A stretch of DNA of 64,000 nucleotides from NCBI GenBank assembly GCA_000155715.1, contig DS990605.1:21408-85407 (forward strand). The letters are read 5' to 3'. Made by a program: the position numbers and the translations under genes. The DNA comes from a gamma proteobacterium HTCC5015 (GTDB lineage Bacteria > Pseudomonadota > Gammaproteobacteria > HTCC5015). The notes below the pieces were generated by a model that worked only from the letters and a program-made list of their open reading frames with translations, made no database searches and was not told the DNA's origin. This document shows, in pieces, positions 27,015-36,166 of this stretch; the stretch's first letter is position 1, and every line of letters begins with the position of its first letter.

Positions 27015-27785
27015 CTATTCCGTCAGTACGCGATGGCCTCGATAGCCGAGTCGATTGAGGCGATTGCTCAATGTGTTCGCCGCTACGGGCGTGGAGACGG
27101 GCCCTAGGCGAACGCGGCTCACCGTACCGCCATTGACCACCACACTCTGAATTTGCACATCGGAAAAGCCGTCTGCCAATAACTTTGAGAGCAGGTTTTC
27201 CGCGTTACCGCGCTCGGAAAAAGAGCCCACTTGGACAAAAAAGCGATTGCTGTAGTCCTGAACCACACGACCGGCACTAACCCGCTCGCTGGCCGTGCCC
27301 ACCGTTTCAATTTCTACGGGCACCGTGCCGTGCTTAATCACGCCTAAACGCTGTGCCGCAGCCTTCGATAAATCAATGATTCGTCCCTCGTGGAACGGCC
27401 CACGATCATTGACTCGCACCACGAGCGACTCGCCGGTATCTAAATTGGTCACTTTGACCTTTGCCGGTAGCGGCAGCGTTTTGTGAGCCGCTGTCATACC
27501 GTGCATATCGTAAACCTCGCCACTCGAAGTGCGTTTGCCGTGAAACCCTGGCCCATACCACGAGGCGATACCACGCTGTTTAAACCCACAAGCCGTCGGC
27601 CGCACGTAATAGCGCTTGCCCATCACCTCGTAGGAGGCGGGGTTGCCGTACTTGCTGCGCGGCCCCAAGGTGCACTCGGGGCCAGAGTAATTGCTGTATT
27701 CGGCAGGGCGTGTCGACGAATCGCCGCCACAAGCGGCTAGACCTAGCACCAGCAGGGCGGGAAGCGTCCATCGTAATATCGTCAT
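27015..27785 (-). CDS. rlpA: Septal ring lipoprotein/lytic transglycosylase RlpA
   Basis: A 256-residue outer membrane lipoprotein (lipobox LGLAAC, Cys at about 19). A double-psi beta barrel (about 72-165) contains GIASWYGPGFHGKRTSSGE and VRVNDRGPF. The C-terminal SPOR domain (about 183-254) binds denuded glycan strands at the division site. In Pseudomonas RlpA cleaves naked glycan. It is followed by dacA and preceded by mltB with a 3-base gap. Confidence 0.94.
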   Translation of the reverse strand: MTILRWTLPALLVLGLAACGGDSSTRPAEYSNYSGPECTLGPRSKYGNPASYEVMGKRYYVRPTACGFKQRGIASWYGPGFHGKRTSSGEVYDMHGMTAAHKTLPLPAKVKVTNLDTGESLVVRVNDRGPFHEGRIIDLSKAAAQRLGVIKHGTVPVEIETVGTASERVSAGRVVQDYSNRFFVQVGSFSERGNAENLLSKLLADGFSDVQIQSVVVNGGTVSRVRLGPVSTPVAANTLSNRLNRLGYRGHRVLTE

Positions 27786-27788
27786 CGA

Positions 27789-28847
27789 CTAGCTCTCCTG
27801 ACGCTGTGAGTAGCGCTCGGCAATCATGCCCGCCAACTGCCACGCCGCCAACGAATACATGCTGCTGTGGTTGTATCGGCTGATGACATAAAAATTGTGA
27901 TGCCCCAAATAGTAGAGATCCTCCTCACCGTCGAGGTAGTGCAATAAAACCACCTCCTCCGTATCGGCCAGTGATTCAGCCGCTTTAACTCCTTGGCCTC
28001 GATAATCCTGATAGGGCGTCTCTGGCTTCATGCCCGTGCGCCCACGACCCACCGCTTTAGCCTGAGAGTTTTGCGCCAATGTCGCTGGTGTCACCACCTG
28101 TCCCTCTGCGCGCCAGCCGTGGCGCTGAAAGTAATTCGCGACACTGCCGATTACATCTTCGACATTGTCGAACAAATCAATACGGCCATCCTGGTCAAAA
28201 TCCACGGCATAGGCGCGGTAGCTACTGGCAATAAACTGAGGCATGCCCATGGCGCCCGCATAAGACCCCACTACCTCGCGAGGCACAAAACCTTGCTCGC
28301 GACAAAGCAATAAAAAGGCCTTGAGCTCTTTTCTAAAAAATGCGCGGCGGCGCTCCTGACCATCGAAAGCCAAGGTCACCAAGGAATCAAACACGGGATG
28401 CTTCCCCTTGTAGCGACCAAAACGCGTTTCAACGCCAATAATCGCAGCGACCATCTCGGGAGGCACGCCGTACTCGGCTTCGGCGCGCGCCAGTATCTCG
28501 GCGTGCTCGCGCATAAACTCGGCCCCCGCCGCAATACGCGACTCCTGAATAAAGATGGGGCGATACTCATCCCAGCGCAGGGCGCGCTCGGCCGGTTTTT
28601 TGTAGGCGTCGATCACCGCCTGCTGGCGCTCGGCCGCCTTAAACAAACCCAGAAGTTCACCGCGTCCAAAATCGTGCTGGCGAATCAAATCCTCAGCAAA
28701 GGCCACCACCTCGGGACGCTCAGAGTAGCGCATATCGCTGACATCATCCGCCCATGCCACAGAGCTCACAGCCCACAACACCCATCCCAACTTGAGGGTT
28801 CGATTCCAAAAATGCTTATTCACACTGTCTCCCAACATTTCCGACAT
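27789..28847 (-). CDS. mltB: Membrane-bound or periplasmic lytic murein transglycosylase B
   Basis: A 352-residue transglycosylase family 3 enzyme cutting the MurNAc-GlcNAc bond with 1,6-anhydro product formation. The catalytic Glu lies in AIIGVETRFGRYKG (about 130-143), and SYAGAMGMPQFIASSYRAYA (about 196-215) is the family signature. The N-terminus looks like a signal peptide (ending SVAWA) with no lipobox Cys, so it may be soluble periplasmic. It follows rodA in the mrdA-rodA-mltB-rlpA-dacA series. Confidence 0.93.
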   Translation of the reverse strand: MSEMLGDSVNKHFWNRTLKLGWVLWAVSSVAWADDVSDMRYSERPEVVAFAEDLIRQHDFGRGELLGLFKAAERQQAVIDAYKKPAERALRWDEYRPIFIQESRIAAGAEFMREHAEILARAEAEYGVPPEMVAAIIGVETRFGRYKGKHPVFDSLVTLAFDGQERRRAFFRKELKAFLLLCREQGFVPREVVGSYAGAMGMPQFIASSYRAYAVDFDQDGRIDLFDNVEDVIGSVANYFQRHGWRAEGQVVTPATLAQNSQAKAVGRGRTGMKPETPYQDYRGQGVKAAESLADTEEVVLLHYLDGEEDLYYLGHHNFYVISRYNHSSMYSLAAWQLAGMIAERYSQRQES

Positions 28848-28877
28848 ATCGCCGTAGCGATGTGACCGCTGACATTG

Positions 28878-29999
28878 CTAACGGTTCATTAAACGCTTGT
28901 TCGCGTTGACCGACATGAGCATGCCAAAACCCGCCGCCAGCGTCACTACAGAGGTACCGCCGTAACTGACCATCGGCAACGGCACGCCGACCACGGGCAG
29001 CAAGCCCGACACCATGCCGATATTAACGAACAAATATACGAAAAAAGTTAAACTAATACTGCCCGCCAGCAAGCGGGCGTAGCTATCTTGTGCGCGACTG
29101 GCGATTCTCAAACAACGTGCCAGCACCAGCACATAGAGCAATAGCAATAACAAGCTACCCACCAAACCAAACTCCTCGCCAAATACGGAGAAGATGAAAT
29201 CCGTCGACTGCTCGGGCAAAAAGTCGAGCTGAGACTGCGAACCGTTCATCCAGCCCTTGCCCATTACACCTCCCGAGCCAATCGCAATCTTGGATTGAAT
29301 GATGTGGTAGCCCGATCCCAGCGGATCCGATTCGGGGTTCAAAAAAGTCAATACACGTTGCTTTTGGTAATCGTGCATCACAAAAAACCACATGATGGGT
29401 GCAGCGATCAGCGCCAAGCCGCCACCCGCTAATAGCAAACGCACGGACAAACCCGCCAAAAATAGCGCAAAGAAGGCGGCACTCCCCACCAGCAGCGCCG
29501 TCCCCAAATCGGGCTGATCCATAATCAACAACATCGGCACCGTGATAATAACCAGCGAAACCAACACTTGCCGCACCGTTGGCGGCAGAGCGCGATCGCC
29601 TAAATACCAAGCCACCATCATAGGAGCCGCCAGCTTGAGCACCTCAGAGGGCTGAAAACGCATAAACCCCAAATCCAGCCAGCGCTGGGCACCCTTGCCC
29701 GTCACACCAATCACAGCAACGGCGATTAGCATGCTCACGCCCACCGCGTAAATCCACGGCGACCAAAGTTTTAAGGCGTGTGGCGTAATCTGTGCGACAA
29801 ACAACATAACGCCGATGGCCACACCGAAACGCACCAACTGGCGCAGCACCAAGTCGATATTGCCTCCGCCAGCGCTAAACAGCACCAAACAACTCAAGGT
29901 CATCAACAGCCCCAACAACAACAGCAGTAGGGGGTCGAGCTTGAGCCACTTCAGCAGACGAACGGGCAAACTCTCTCGGCGCGCTTCTACCAATCTCAC
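28878..29999 (-). CDS. rodA: Rod shape-determining SEDS glycosyltransferase RodA
   Basis: A 373-residue SEDS-family peptidoglycan polymerase with about ten transmembrane helices. It works with PBP2 in lateral wall elongation. Conserved SEDS segments are visible: LGFMRFQPSEVLKLAAPMM, DQPDLGTALL, EQSTDFIFSVFGEE and VGVPLPMVSYGGTSV. It overlaps the mrdA stop by four bases. Confidence 0.96.
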   Translation of the reverse strand: MRLVEARRESLPVRLLKWLKLDPLLLLLLGLLMTLSCLVLFSAGGGNIDLVLRQLVRFGVAIGVMLFVAQITPHALKLWSPWIYAVGVSMLIAVAVIGVTGKGAQRWLDLGFMRFQPSEVLKLAAPMMVAWYLGDRALPPTVRQVLVSLVIITVPMLLIMDQPDLGTALLVGSAAFFALFLAGLSVRLLLAGGGLALIAAPIMWFFVMHDYQKQRVLTFLNPESDPLGSGYHIIQSKIAIGSGGVMGKGWMNGSQSQLDFLPEQSTDFIFSVFGEEFGLVGSLLLLLLYVLVLARCLRIASRAQDSYARLLAGSISLTFFVYLFVNIGMVSGLLPVVGVPLPMVSYGGTSVVTLAAGFGMLMSVNANKRLMNR

Positions 30000-31855
30000 G
30001 GCGCCTCTCCCAGCAGGTGATAATCCATGACCTGCTTTGCAATCGGCGCCGCCACAGAACTGCCGTGGCCACCGTTTTCCACAATAACCGCTACCACAAT
30101 TTGCGGATCATCAACGGGCGCCCAGCTGACAAATAGCGCGTGATCTCGCAGACGCTTCTCCACCAACTCCTCGTCATACTCTTCGTCTTGCGCCACGCTA
30201 AACACCTGCGCCGTTCCCGTTTTGCCCGCAAAGCGATATTCACTATTGACGCCAACATTCCAGTAGGCCGTGCCGCGCCGATGGTGTACCACATGCTCCA
30301 TCGACTTTTTAATGTACTCCCAATGACGCTGTTGTTTCACCTCAACCTGGCCCATGGGCTCGGTACTGTGGTGCTCTACGCGCCCGTCTGCATGCTCTAC
30401 ACGCTGCAACAAATGGGGCTTGGGAACGGCCCCGTCCATGGCCAGAGCCGATGTCGCCACCGCCAGCTGTAGTGGCGTCGCCAGAAAATAACCTTGCCCA
30501 ATCCCGGCAATCAGCGTCTCCCCTGGGTACCAGGGCCGATTGCGCGCCCGACGCTTCCACTCGGGTGAAGGCAGCAAGCCGCCCTCTTCTCCCAAGGTAT
30601 CAATGCCCAATTCTCGGCCAAAACCAAAGGGCGCTAGATAGTCGTGCATCTTTTGAATGCCCATTCGGTGGGCGAGATCGTAAAAAAAGATATCGCAGGA
30701 CTGGGCAATCGACTGATCCAAATCGAGGCGGCCGTGGCCGTGTTTTTTCCAGCAGCGATAACGGTGATCTTCATTGGGCAATTGATAGTAGCCGATACAG
30801 CGGATTTTCTTGCCCTGCGTATTGACGCCCTCCTCCAAAGCCCCCAAGCCGTAAAAGGGTTTGACCGTCGACCCCGGTGGATACTGCCCTGTCAAAGCGC
30901 GATTAAACAGCGGTCGATAAAAACCGTCACGCAGAGCCGCATAATCTTTCACCGAAATACCATTGACAAACGAGTTCGGGTCGTAGGTCGGCATTGAAGC
31001 CATGGCCAAAATCTCGCCCGTGCGCGGATCCATTGCAACCAGCGCACCCGCCTCCTCACCAAATGCACGTTCTGCGACGCGCTGCATGCCTAGATCCAAG
31101 CTGAGGTAAAGGTTGGCACCCGGCTCTGGCTTTTGCTGATCGAGCACGCGAAGCGCGCGCCCCTGCACATTCACTTCAACTTGCTCAAAGCCAACTTCAC
31201 CGTGTAACAAGTCTTCGTAGTGGCGCTCAATGCCGGCCTTCCCCGTGTGCGTCGTGCCTTGATAAGCCCGCTTCTCCAAGCGCTCTAAATCCCGCTCGTC
31301 GACGCGCCCCACATAACCCACAGTGTGCACAGCGGTGCCGTGGTCGGGGTAAAAGCGATTGAGCCGCGCCTCAATGGAAACACCTGGATAGCGATGCAAA
31401 TCCACAGCAATAGCGGCCAGCTGCTCGGGGGCGAGATTAAATTTCAGCGGCACCCCTTTATAGGAGCCGCGCCGCTGCCGATAGAGCCCTTGCTTAAAGC
31501 GCGTACGCTCTTGGTCGCTAATAGATACAACCGATTCAAGCTGAGCCAACAAGGCATCCATGTCCTCCACCAGCTCGGGGGTAATCTCTAACTGATAGCT
31601 GGGGCGGTTGTCCGCCAAAAGCTGGCCATTGCGATCAAAAATCAAACCCCGCGTGGGTGGAATAGGCCTCACGCGAACGCGGTTGTCTTGGGACTGCTCT
31701 TGGTAGTTGTCGTACTGAAAAAACTGCAACCAAGCGAGCCGCCCAAACAGCGTGGCAGCCAACAATAGGCATACCACACCCGCAAACAGAGCCCGCCCTT
31801 TAAACAGGCGTATCTCCATATCGGGGTTGCGCAATCGTGCTCGTCTTCTGGCCAT
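29996..31855 (-). CDS. mrdA: Penicillin-binding protein 2 (elongation transpeptidase)
   Basis: A 619-residue bitopic transpeptidase of the elongasome. One N-terminal membrane helix (about 22-42) is followed by the PBP dimer domain and the transpeptidase domain. Active-site motifs are STVKPF (nucleophile Ser), SCDIFFYDLA and KTGTAQVF. The MARRRARLRNP start at 31855 fits the family; a longer in-frame N-terminus from 31930 overlaps the upstream terminator region. It is co-transcribed with rodA. Confidence 0.95.
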   Translation of the reverse strand: MARRRARLRNPDMEIRLFKGRALFAGVVCLLLAATLFGRLAWLQFFQYDNYQEQSQDNRVRVRPIPPTRGLIFDRNGQLLADNRPSYQLEITPELVEDMDALLAQLESVVSISDQERTRFKQGLYRQRRGSYKGVPLKFNLAPEQLAAIAVDLHRYPGVSIEARLNRFYPDHGTAVHTVGYVGRVDERDLERLEKRAYQGTTHTGKAGIERHYEDLLHGEVGFEQVEVNVQGRALRVLDQQKPEPGANLYLSLDLGMQRVAERAFGEEAGALVAMDPRTGEILAMASMPTYDPNSFVNGISVKDYAALRDGFYRPLFNRALTGQYPPGSTVKPFYGLGALEEGVNTQGKKIRCIGYYQLPNEDHRYRCWKKHGHGRLDLDQSIAQSCDIFFYDLAHRMGIQKMHDYLAPFGFGRELGIDTLGEEGGLLPSPEWKRRARNRPWYPGETLIAGIGQGYFLATPLQLAVATSALAMDGAVPKPHLLQRVEHADGRVEHHSTEPMGQVEVKQQRHWEYIKKSMEHVVHHRRGTAYWNVGVNSEYRFAGKTGTAQVFSVAQDEEYDEELVEKRLRDHALFVSWAPVDDPQIVVAVIVENGGHGSSVAAPIAKQVMDYHLLGEAP

Positions 31856-31930
31856 AGTAATCAGTTGAGGTCTGCGCGCGAAACATACCACAGATACGAG
31901 CGCGCCACCGCCTACAAACCCCTCGGGCAC

Positions 31931-31956
31931 AAAAAACCCCGCCGCAGCGGGGTTTT
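31931..31956 (-). terminator. Rho-independent terminator after ppa
   Basis: CCCCGC and GCGGGG arms around a CGCA loop, with A and T runs on both sides. On the minus strand it directly follows ppa and separates it from mrdA. Confidence 0.88.
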
Positions 31957-31975
31957 AAAAAGCCGAGCTGCTCGC

Positions 31976-32500
31976 TTATTGAGCGCGAGCGATACTGGCT
32001 TCGATTTCAGCCTTGGCTTCGGCGGCATCGCCCCAGCCATCCACTTTAACCCACTTACCGGGCTCATTGGCCTTGTAGTTCTCAAAGAAGTTCATAATTT
32101 GAGCACGCAACAGCTCGGGCAGGTCCGTCGCTTCTTCTACGTGATCGTAGAGAGGTGTCAATTTTTTCTTGGGAACGGCGATAATTTTGGCATCGACGCC
32201 TGATTCATCACTCATTTTCAGAACGCCTACGGGGCGCGCTTCGATCACGCAACCGTGCTCCAGAGGATAGGGCGTCACAACCAACACATCTACAGGATCG
32301 CCATCTTCAGAGAGCGTGTGCGGCACAAAGCCGTAGTTGGCGGGGTAAAACATGGCCGTGCCCATGAAGCGATCCACCACCAAGGCGCCGCTGTCTTTTT
32401 CGATTTCGTACTTAACAGGGTCGGCGTTGGCGGGGATTTCGATGATCACATTGACCAATTCGGGGGACTTCTCACCGATTTCAATCTTGTCGATGTTCAT
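31976..32500 (-). CDS. ppa: Inorganic pyrophosphatase
   Basis: A 174-residue family I soluble pyrophosphatase that splits PPi to drive biosynthesis. It has the substrate-binding [18 protein letters not shown] near the N-terminus and the metal-binding signature DGDPVDVLV (about 66-74). The length matches hexameric bacterial enzymes. It is a single gene ended by a strong terminator and divergent from adk. Confidence 0.97.
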   Translation of the reverse strand: MNIDKIEIGEKSPELVNVIIEIPANADPVKYEIEKDSGALVVDRFMGTAMFYPANYGFVPHTLSEDGDPVDVLVVTPYPLEHGCVIEARPVGVLKMSDESGVDAKIIAVPKKKLTPLYDHVEEATDLPELLRAQIMNFFENYKANEPGKWVKVDGWGDAAEAKAEIEASIARAQ

Positions 32501-32795
32501 AAGAATCTCTATATCCTTTTATAGGGTTTGGGGTCAGTTCGGCGCGGATTATACCGATTTGTTGGTGTATTTCTCAAACGACGCCCAGAATCTCCGTTCG
32601 CGCCTTGGCCAGATTAGACCTGTACGGTTCCCTCCGCGCGTGGCAAAATCGCCGCCTTTGTAAAGATTTGGAAACACTTCCAATATTTTTTGACACCTAC
32701 TGAGACAAGAATTTCCCCAAGCCACTGCGCCTAGCAAAGGCTCAATACTTTGAGTCGGCTTGGGAAAATTTTTGCAAGACACAAGGTTAAACACT

Positions 32796-33440
32796 ATGCG
32801 ATTGATTCTTCTCGGCGCCCCCGGCGGCGGCAAAGGCACACAGGCCAAGCTTCTCGTCGAAAAATACGGCATTCCTCAGGTTTCTACTGGCGATCTCCTG
32901 CGCGCCGCAGTGGCTGCAGGCAGCGAACTGGGCCAACAAGCAAAAGCCGCTATGGACGCTGGCCAGCTGGTCTCGGACGAACTGGTACTGGGCCTGATCC
33001 GCGAGCGCCTCAGTGAAGACGACGCCCAGAACGGCTTTATCCTCGACGGCTTCCCCCGCAATACGGCACAGGCCGAAGCCTTAGACGAATTACTCAAAGA
33101 CATCGGCGCTCCCCTCGACCGCGTCGTACTGGTTGATGTCGATTTTGACGTGCTGGTAAAACGCGTCGTCGGTCGCTGGACCTGCAAAAGCTGTGGCGAA
33201 ATTTTCAACACCTACTTCAAACCACCCAAAATCGAAGGACAGTGCGACAGCTGTGGCGGCGAACTCAATCACCGCGACGACGACAACGAAGAGACCATCA
33301 AAAGTCGCCTCGGTGTCTACGAAGAGCAAACGGCACCACTGATCAACTACTACGGCGACAAAGGTCTGCTGAAAACCATCGACGGCCTCGGTGATATCGA
33401 CGATATCTTCCAGCGCCTCCTCGCTGCGCTCGACGGTTAG
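32796..33440 (+). CDS. adk: Adenylate kinase with zinc-type LID
   Basis: A 214-residue nucleoside monophosphate kinase (AMP + ATP to 2 ADP). The P-loop GAPGGGKGTQ (about 7-16), NMP-binding STGDLLRAA and FILDGFPRN are intact. The LID carries WTCKSCGEIF and GQCDSCGG, a four-Cys set that binds structural zinc. Enterobacterial Adk lacks these cysteines. The ATG at 32796 gives the normal MRLILLG start. Confidence 0.96.
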   Translation: MRLILLGAPGGGKGTQAKLLVEKYGIPQVSTGDLLRAAVAAGSELGQQAKAAMDAGQLVSDELVLGLIRERLSEDDAQNGFILDGFPRNTAQAEALDELLKDIGAPLDRVVLVDVDFDVLVKRVVGRWTCKSCGEIFNTYFKPPKIEGQCDSCGGELNHRDDDNEETIKSRLGVYEEQTAPLINYYGDKGLLKTIDGLGDIDDIFQRLLAALDG

Positions 33441-33833
33441 GCCATCGTGACAGGTGGGTTAGCCGCTAGGCATAACCCACCAATGCCTGTGGGTGCTCGT
33501 GCCGACAGCGCGAGCCGCAGGCAAAGCAATCTGCCCACCGAACACACCAGCAGATGATTTTGCCTGCTTTAAGGCTCCTACAGCACAACACCGTAGGAGC
33601 GTGCCCCGCACGCGAAAATCCATCGACAGCACACAAGCATTCGCCTGCATGGCAGGCTCCTACAGCACAACACCGTAGGAGCGTGCCCTGCGCGCGAAAA
33701 ATCCATCGACGGCACACAAACATTCGCCTGCTTGGCAGGCTCCTACACCTGTCATTGCAATGGCGGACTTTCAGCTCCGTCACGCGAAAATATCCATCTT
33801 CCCTTAGATACGACCCTGTGGCATAACTAGCCC
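33441..33833. repeat. Intergenic repeats including a tandem ~82-base repeat
   Basis: After adk, a GTGGGTTA..TAACCCAC inverted pair (33454-33481) is followed by a GCAATCT-type element. Two full copies and the start of a third of an 82-83-base unit then begin at 33573, 33655 and 33738. Each unit opens GGCTCCTACAG and contains the matching CCGTAGGAGC arm. No gene is supported. Confidence 0.78.
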
Positions 33834-34613
33834 ATGCCACGGACGCTCACACTGATTTTCTGCGCTTTATTCGCTACGGCGACATGGTCTGATTGCCCTG
33901 CGCCCCGCGATGCTCACCGCCAAGTCGCTGCCATCGACACCGTTATTGATGGCGACACCGTCAGGCTGCGCGACCAGCGCCTCATTCGGCTGATCGGTAT
34001 CGACACCCCGGAAGTCGATGGCCCCTATCGCCGCGCCGAACGCGGCGGCGATGAAGCCAGTCGCTGGCTCAAGCAACAGTTGCCTCCAGGCCAAACCGTC
34101 ACCTTGGTGCACTTTGGCAAGACACTCGAAAAAGACCGCTACGGCCGCTACCTCGCCCACCTCTATGCCGAGCAAGAAAACCTTCAAGCCGCTCTGCTCC
34201 AGCGCGGGCTCGCCACGGGATTCAACCTTGATCACGACGCCCTACGTCCCTGTTACGGCCGTCTAGAAGCTCAGGCGCGCCAACAAAAAACGGGACTGTG
34301 GCGCTACCCGCAACAGCAGCCGATTTCGGTTAAAGCCGCCATCGAAGCAGGCAAGGGGTTTCGCCTCGTTCAAGGCACCGTGACTGGCTTAAAATCCTCT
34401 AGGCGCAATCAATGGCTCATGCTGGAAGGCGGCCTCGGACTCTACATAAGACACAGTGACAGTCAGCGGCTCGGCCCCCATTTCCCACCCCAAAGCGCAC
34501 TTCGCAGAGGACAACAACTCGTCGCGCGGGGTTATTTGTTTTTTAGCCACAATCGCTGGATGTTGCGTATTCGACACCCCAACGACTTGTGGTTAGGCGA
34601 CAAGCGGCCATAG
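33834..34613 (+). CDS. Thermonuclease-family (SNase) secreted nuclease with C-terminal OB-like domain
   Basis: A 259-residue protein with a short signal peptide (about 1-18) and a staphylococcal nuclease-like domain (about 30-155). Catalytic residues of the family are present: Arg in RLIRLIGIDTPE, Glu in GGDEAS and Arg in DRYGRYLAHLY, with calcium Asp in IDGDTVRL. The extra C-terminal region (about 165-255, FRLVQGTVTGLKSSRRNQW onwards) looks like an OB-type nucleic-acid-binding fold. Probably a periplasmic or extracellular DNase/RNase. Confidence 0.85.
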   Translation: MPRTLTLIFCALFATATWSDCPAPRDAHRQVAAIDTVIDGDTVRLRDQRLIRLIGIDTPEVDGPYRRAERGGDEASRWLKQQLPPGQTVTLVHFGKTLEKDRYGRYLAHLYAEQENLQAALLQRGLATGFNLDHDALRPCYGRLEAQARQQKTGLWRYPQQQPISVKAAIEAGKGFRLVQGTVTGLKSSRRNQWLMLEGGLGLYIRHSDSQRLGPHFPPQSALRRGQQLVARGYLFFSHNRWMLRIRHPNDLWLGDKRP

Positions 34614-34857
34614 GCGCGCGTAAGATTTCTGAAAAAATACCGATTTATGCCTTTGCGCTAGTGCAACCACCCCCGAAATAAGCTAGATTACGCCCTTCGT
34701 CGCTGTGCAATATCGGCACAGGCGAAAAGGAAGCTAAACTTCTCTTTTCGCTAGCGCCACTGTCTCGGGCTCCCCGCCGCGAGACTCCCCAAAAGGGCCA
34801 GGCCTATGATGCTCGCACCGACTTTCTTTTAACGCAGACAAAAGCCCTGTACTGGCC
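34614..34857 (+). promoter_or_regulatory. Structured 5' leader of the malic enzyme gene
   Basis: A 244-base leader with several hairpins. They are TGTGC/GCACA (34704-34720), a 12-pair bulged stem GCGAAAAGGAAG with CTTCTCTTTTCGC (34722-34751), and GTCTCG/CGAGAC around 34761-34785. No known riboswitch consensus is recognised. It may be a cis-regulatory RNA or simply a stable leader. Confidence 0.35.
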
Positions 34858-36132
34858 ATGCAGAACGAAGACGACTTAAAAACCCGCGCTCTCAAATATC
34901 ACGCACTTCCCCGCCCCGGTAAGATTGGCATCGAAGTGACGAAGCCTGCGGCGACGCAGGAAGACTTGACGCTTGCCTACTCCCCCGGCGTTGCCGCCCC
35001 CGTGCGCGCCATCGCCAACGATGAGGAAGAGGCCTACAAGTACACCAACAAAGGCAACTTAGTACTGATCGTTTCCGACGGTACCGCCGTGTTGGGTCTT
35101 GGCAATACCGGCGCTCTCGCCTCTAAACCGGTTATGGAAGGCAAGTCACTGCTGTTTAAAATTTACGCCAATGTCGATGTATTCGACATCGAAGTAAAAT
35201 GTGACGGCCCCGAGGAATTCATCGATACAGTCGTGCGCATTGCACCCGGCTTTGGCGGCATCAACCTTGAAGACATCGCCGCACCACACTGCTTTGAAAT
35301 AGAAGATCGCCTCAATAAAAAGCTCGACATCCCCGTCTTTCACGACGATCAACACGGCACGGCTGTGATTACTGCTGCGGGCTTAACCAACGCGCTGTTC
35401 CTGCAGGACAAAGACATCGCCGATGTCCGCATTGTCTGCACAGGCGCCGGCGCGGCAGGTATCGCCTGCATGAAATTGCTGGTGCACTTGGGCGCGAAGA
35501 AAGAAAACATCTTTATGATTGACCGCAAGGGCGTCATCACGAAAGATCGCAACGATTTGAACGAGCAAAAGCGCGAGTTCGCCAATCCCACAACCGACAT
35601 CCACACACTGGAAGAAGCCATGAATGGCGCCGATGTGTTGGTCGGCGTATCGGGCCCCGGCATTATCAGCCAAGACATGATTCGCTCCATGGCCGAGCGC
35701 CCTGTGGTGTTTGCGCTGTCGAATCCCGACCCTGAAATTCACCCCCACGAGGTGAAAGAAGTTCGCGACGACGCCATCATGGCCACAGGGCGTTCGGACT
35801 ACCCCAATCAGGTAAACAATGTACTGGGCTTCCCCTACATTTTCCGCGGCGCACTCGATGTTCAGGCCACCACCATCAATCAAGACATGTTGATTGCCGC
35901 TGTAGAGGCGTTGCGCGATCTAGCGCGGACCCCCGTTCCCCAGCGCGTGCTGGAATCTTACGGGCTAGAGGATTTGGAGTTTGGCCCCGAATACATCATT
36001 CCCAAACCCAACGATCCCCGCTTGATCGAGACCTTACCGCCCGCCATTTCGCGCGCAGCCATCAAAAGCAAGGTCGCGCGCGTGATTCCGCCAGGGCTCA
36101 AGGCCACCGAAGGCAAGCGCGACAGCGAGTAA
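34858..36132 (+). CDS. NAD(P)-dependent malic enzyme (short form without phosphotransacetylase domain)
   Basis: A 424-residue decarboxylating malate dehydrogenase making pyruvate from malate. The malic domain has LAYSPGVAAPVRAI (about 38-51), GLGNTGALASKPVMEGK (about 80-96) and FHDDQHGTAVITAAGL (about 160-175). The Rossmann fold has VCTGAGAAGIACMKLL (about 192-207). The C-terminal phosphotransacetylase-like domain of MaeB is absent. Cofactor preference is not certain from sequence. A hairpin terminator follows. Confidence 0.93.
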   Translation: MQNEDDLKTRALKYHALPRPGKIGIEVTKPAATQEDLTLAYSPGVAAPVRAIANDEEEAYKYTNKGNLVLIVSDGTAVLGLGNTGALASKPVMEGKSLLFKIYANVDVFDIEVKCDGPEEFIDTVVRIAPGFGGINLEDIAAPHCFEIEDRLNKKLDIPVFHDDQHGTAVITAAGLTNALFLQDKDIADVRIVCTGAGAAGIACMKLLVHLGAKKENIFMIDRKGVITKDRNDLNEQKREFANPTTDIHTLEEAMNGADVLVGVSGPGIISQDMIRSMAERPVVFALSNPDPEIHPHEVKEVRDDAIMATGRSDYPNQVNNVLGFPYIFRGALDVQATTINQDMLIAAVEALRDLARTPVPQRVLESYGLEDLEFGPEYIIPKPNDPRLIETLPPAISRAAIKSKVARVIPPGLKATEGKRDSE

Positions 36133-36140
36133 ACGGGATC

Positions 36141-36166
36141 GGGGCTCACAGGAGCCCCGCTTTATT
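36141..36166 (+). terminator. Hairpin between malic enzyme and exonuclease genes
   Basis: GGGGCTC and GAGCCCC arms around ACAG, then GCTTTATT. It ends at the next gene's ATG, and its right arm contains the only GGAG near that start, so it may also limit translation of the exonuclease. Confidence 0.6.

Noticed and set aside
33573..33748. Tandem repeat as a tRNA or small RNA cluster
   Set aside because: No cloverleaf or conserved tRNA bases; the units are simple inverted repeats.
34858..36132. Full-length MaeB
   Set aside because: The phosphotransacetylase-like C-terminal domain is absent; the gene ends cleanly before a terminator hairpin.
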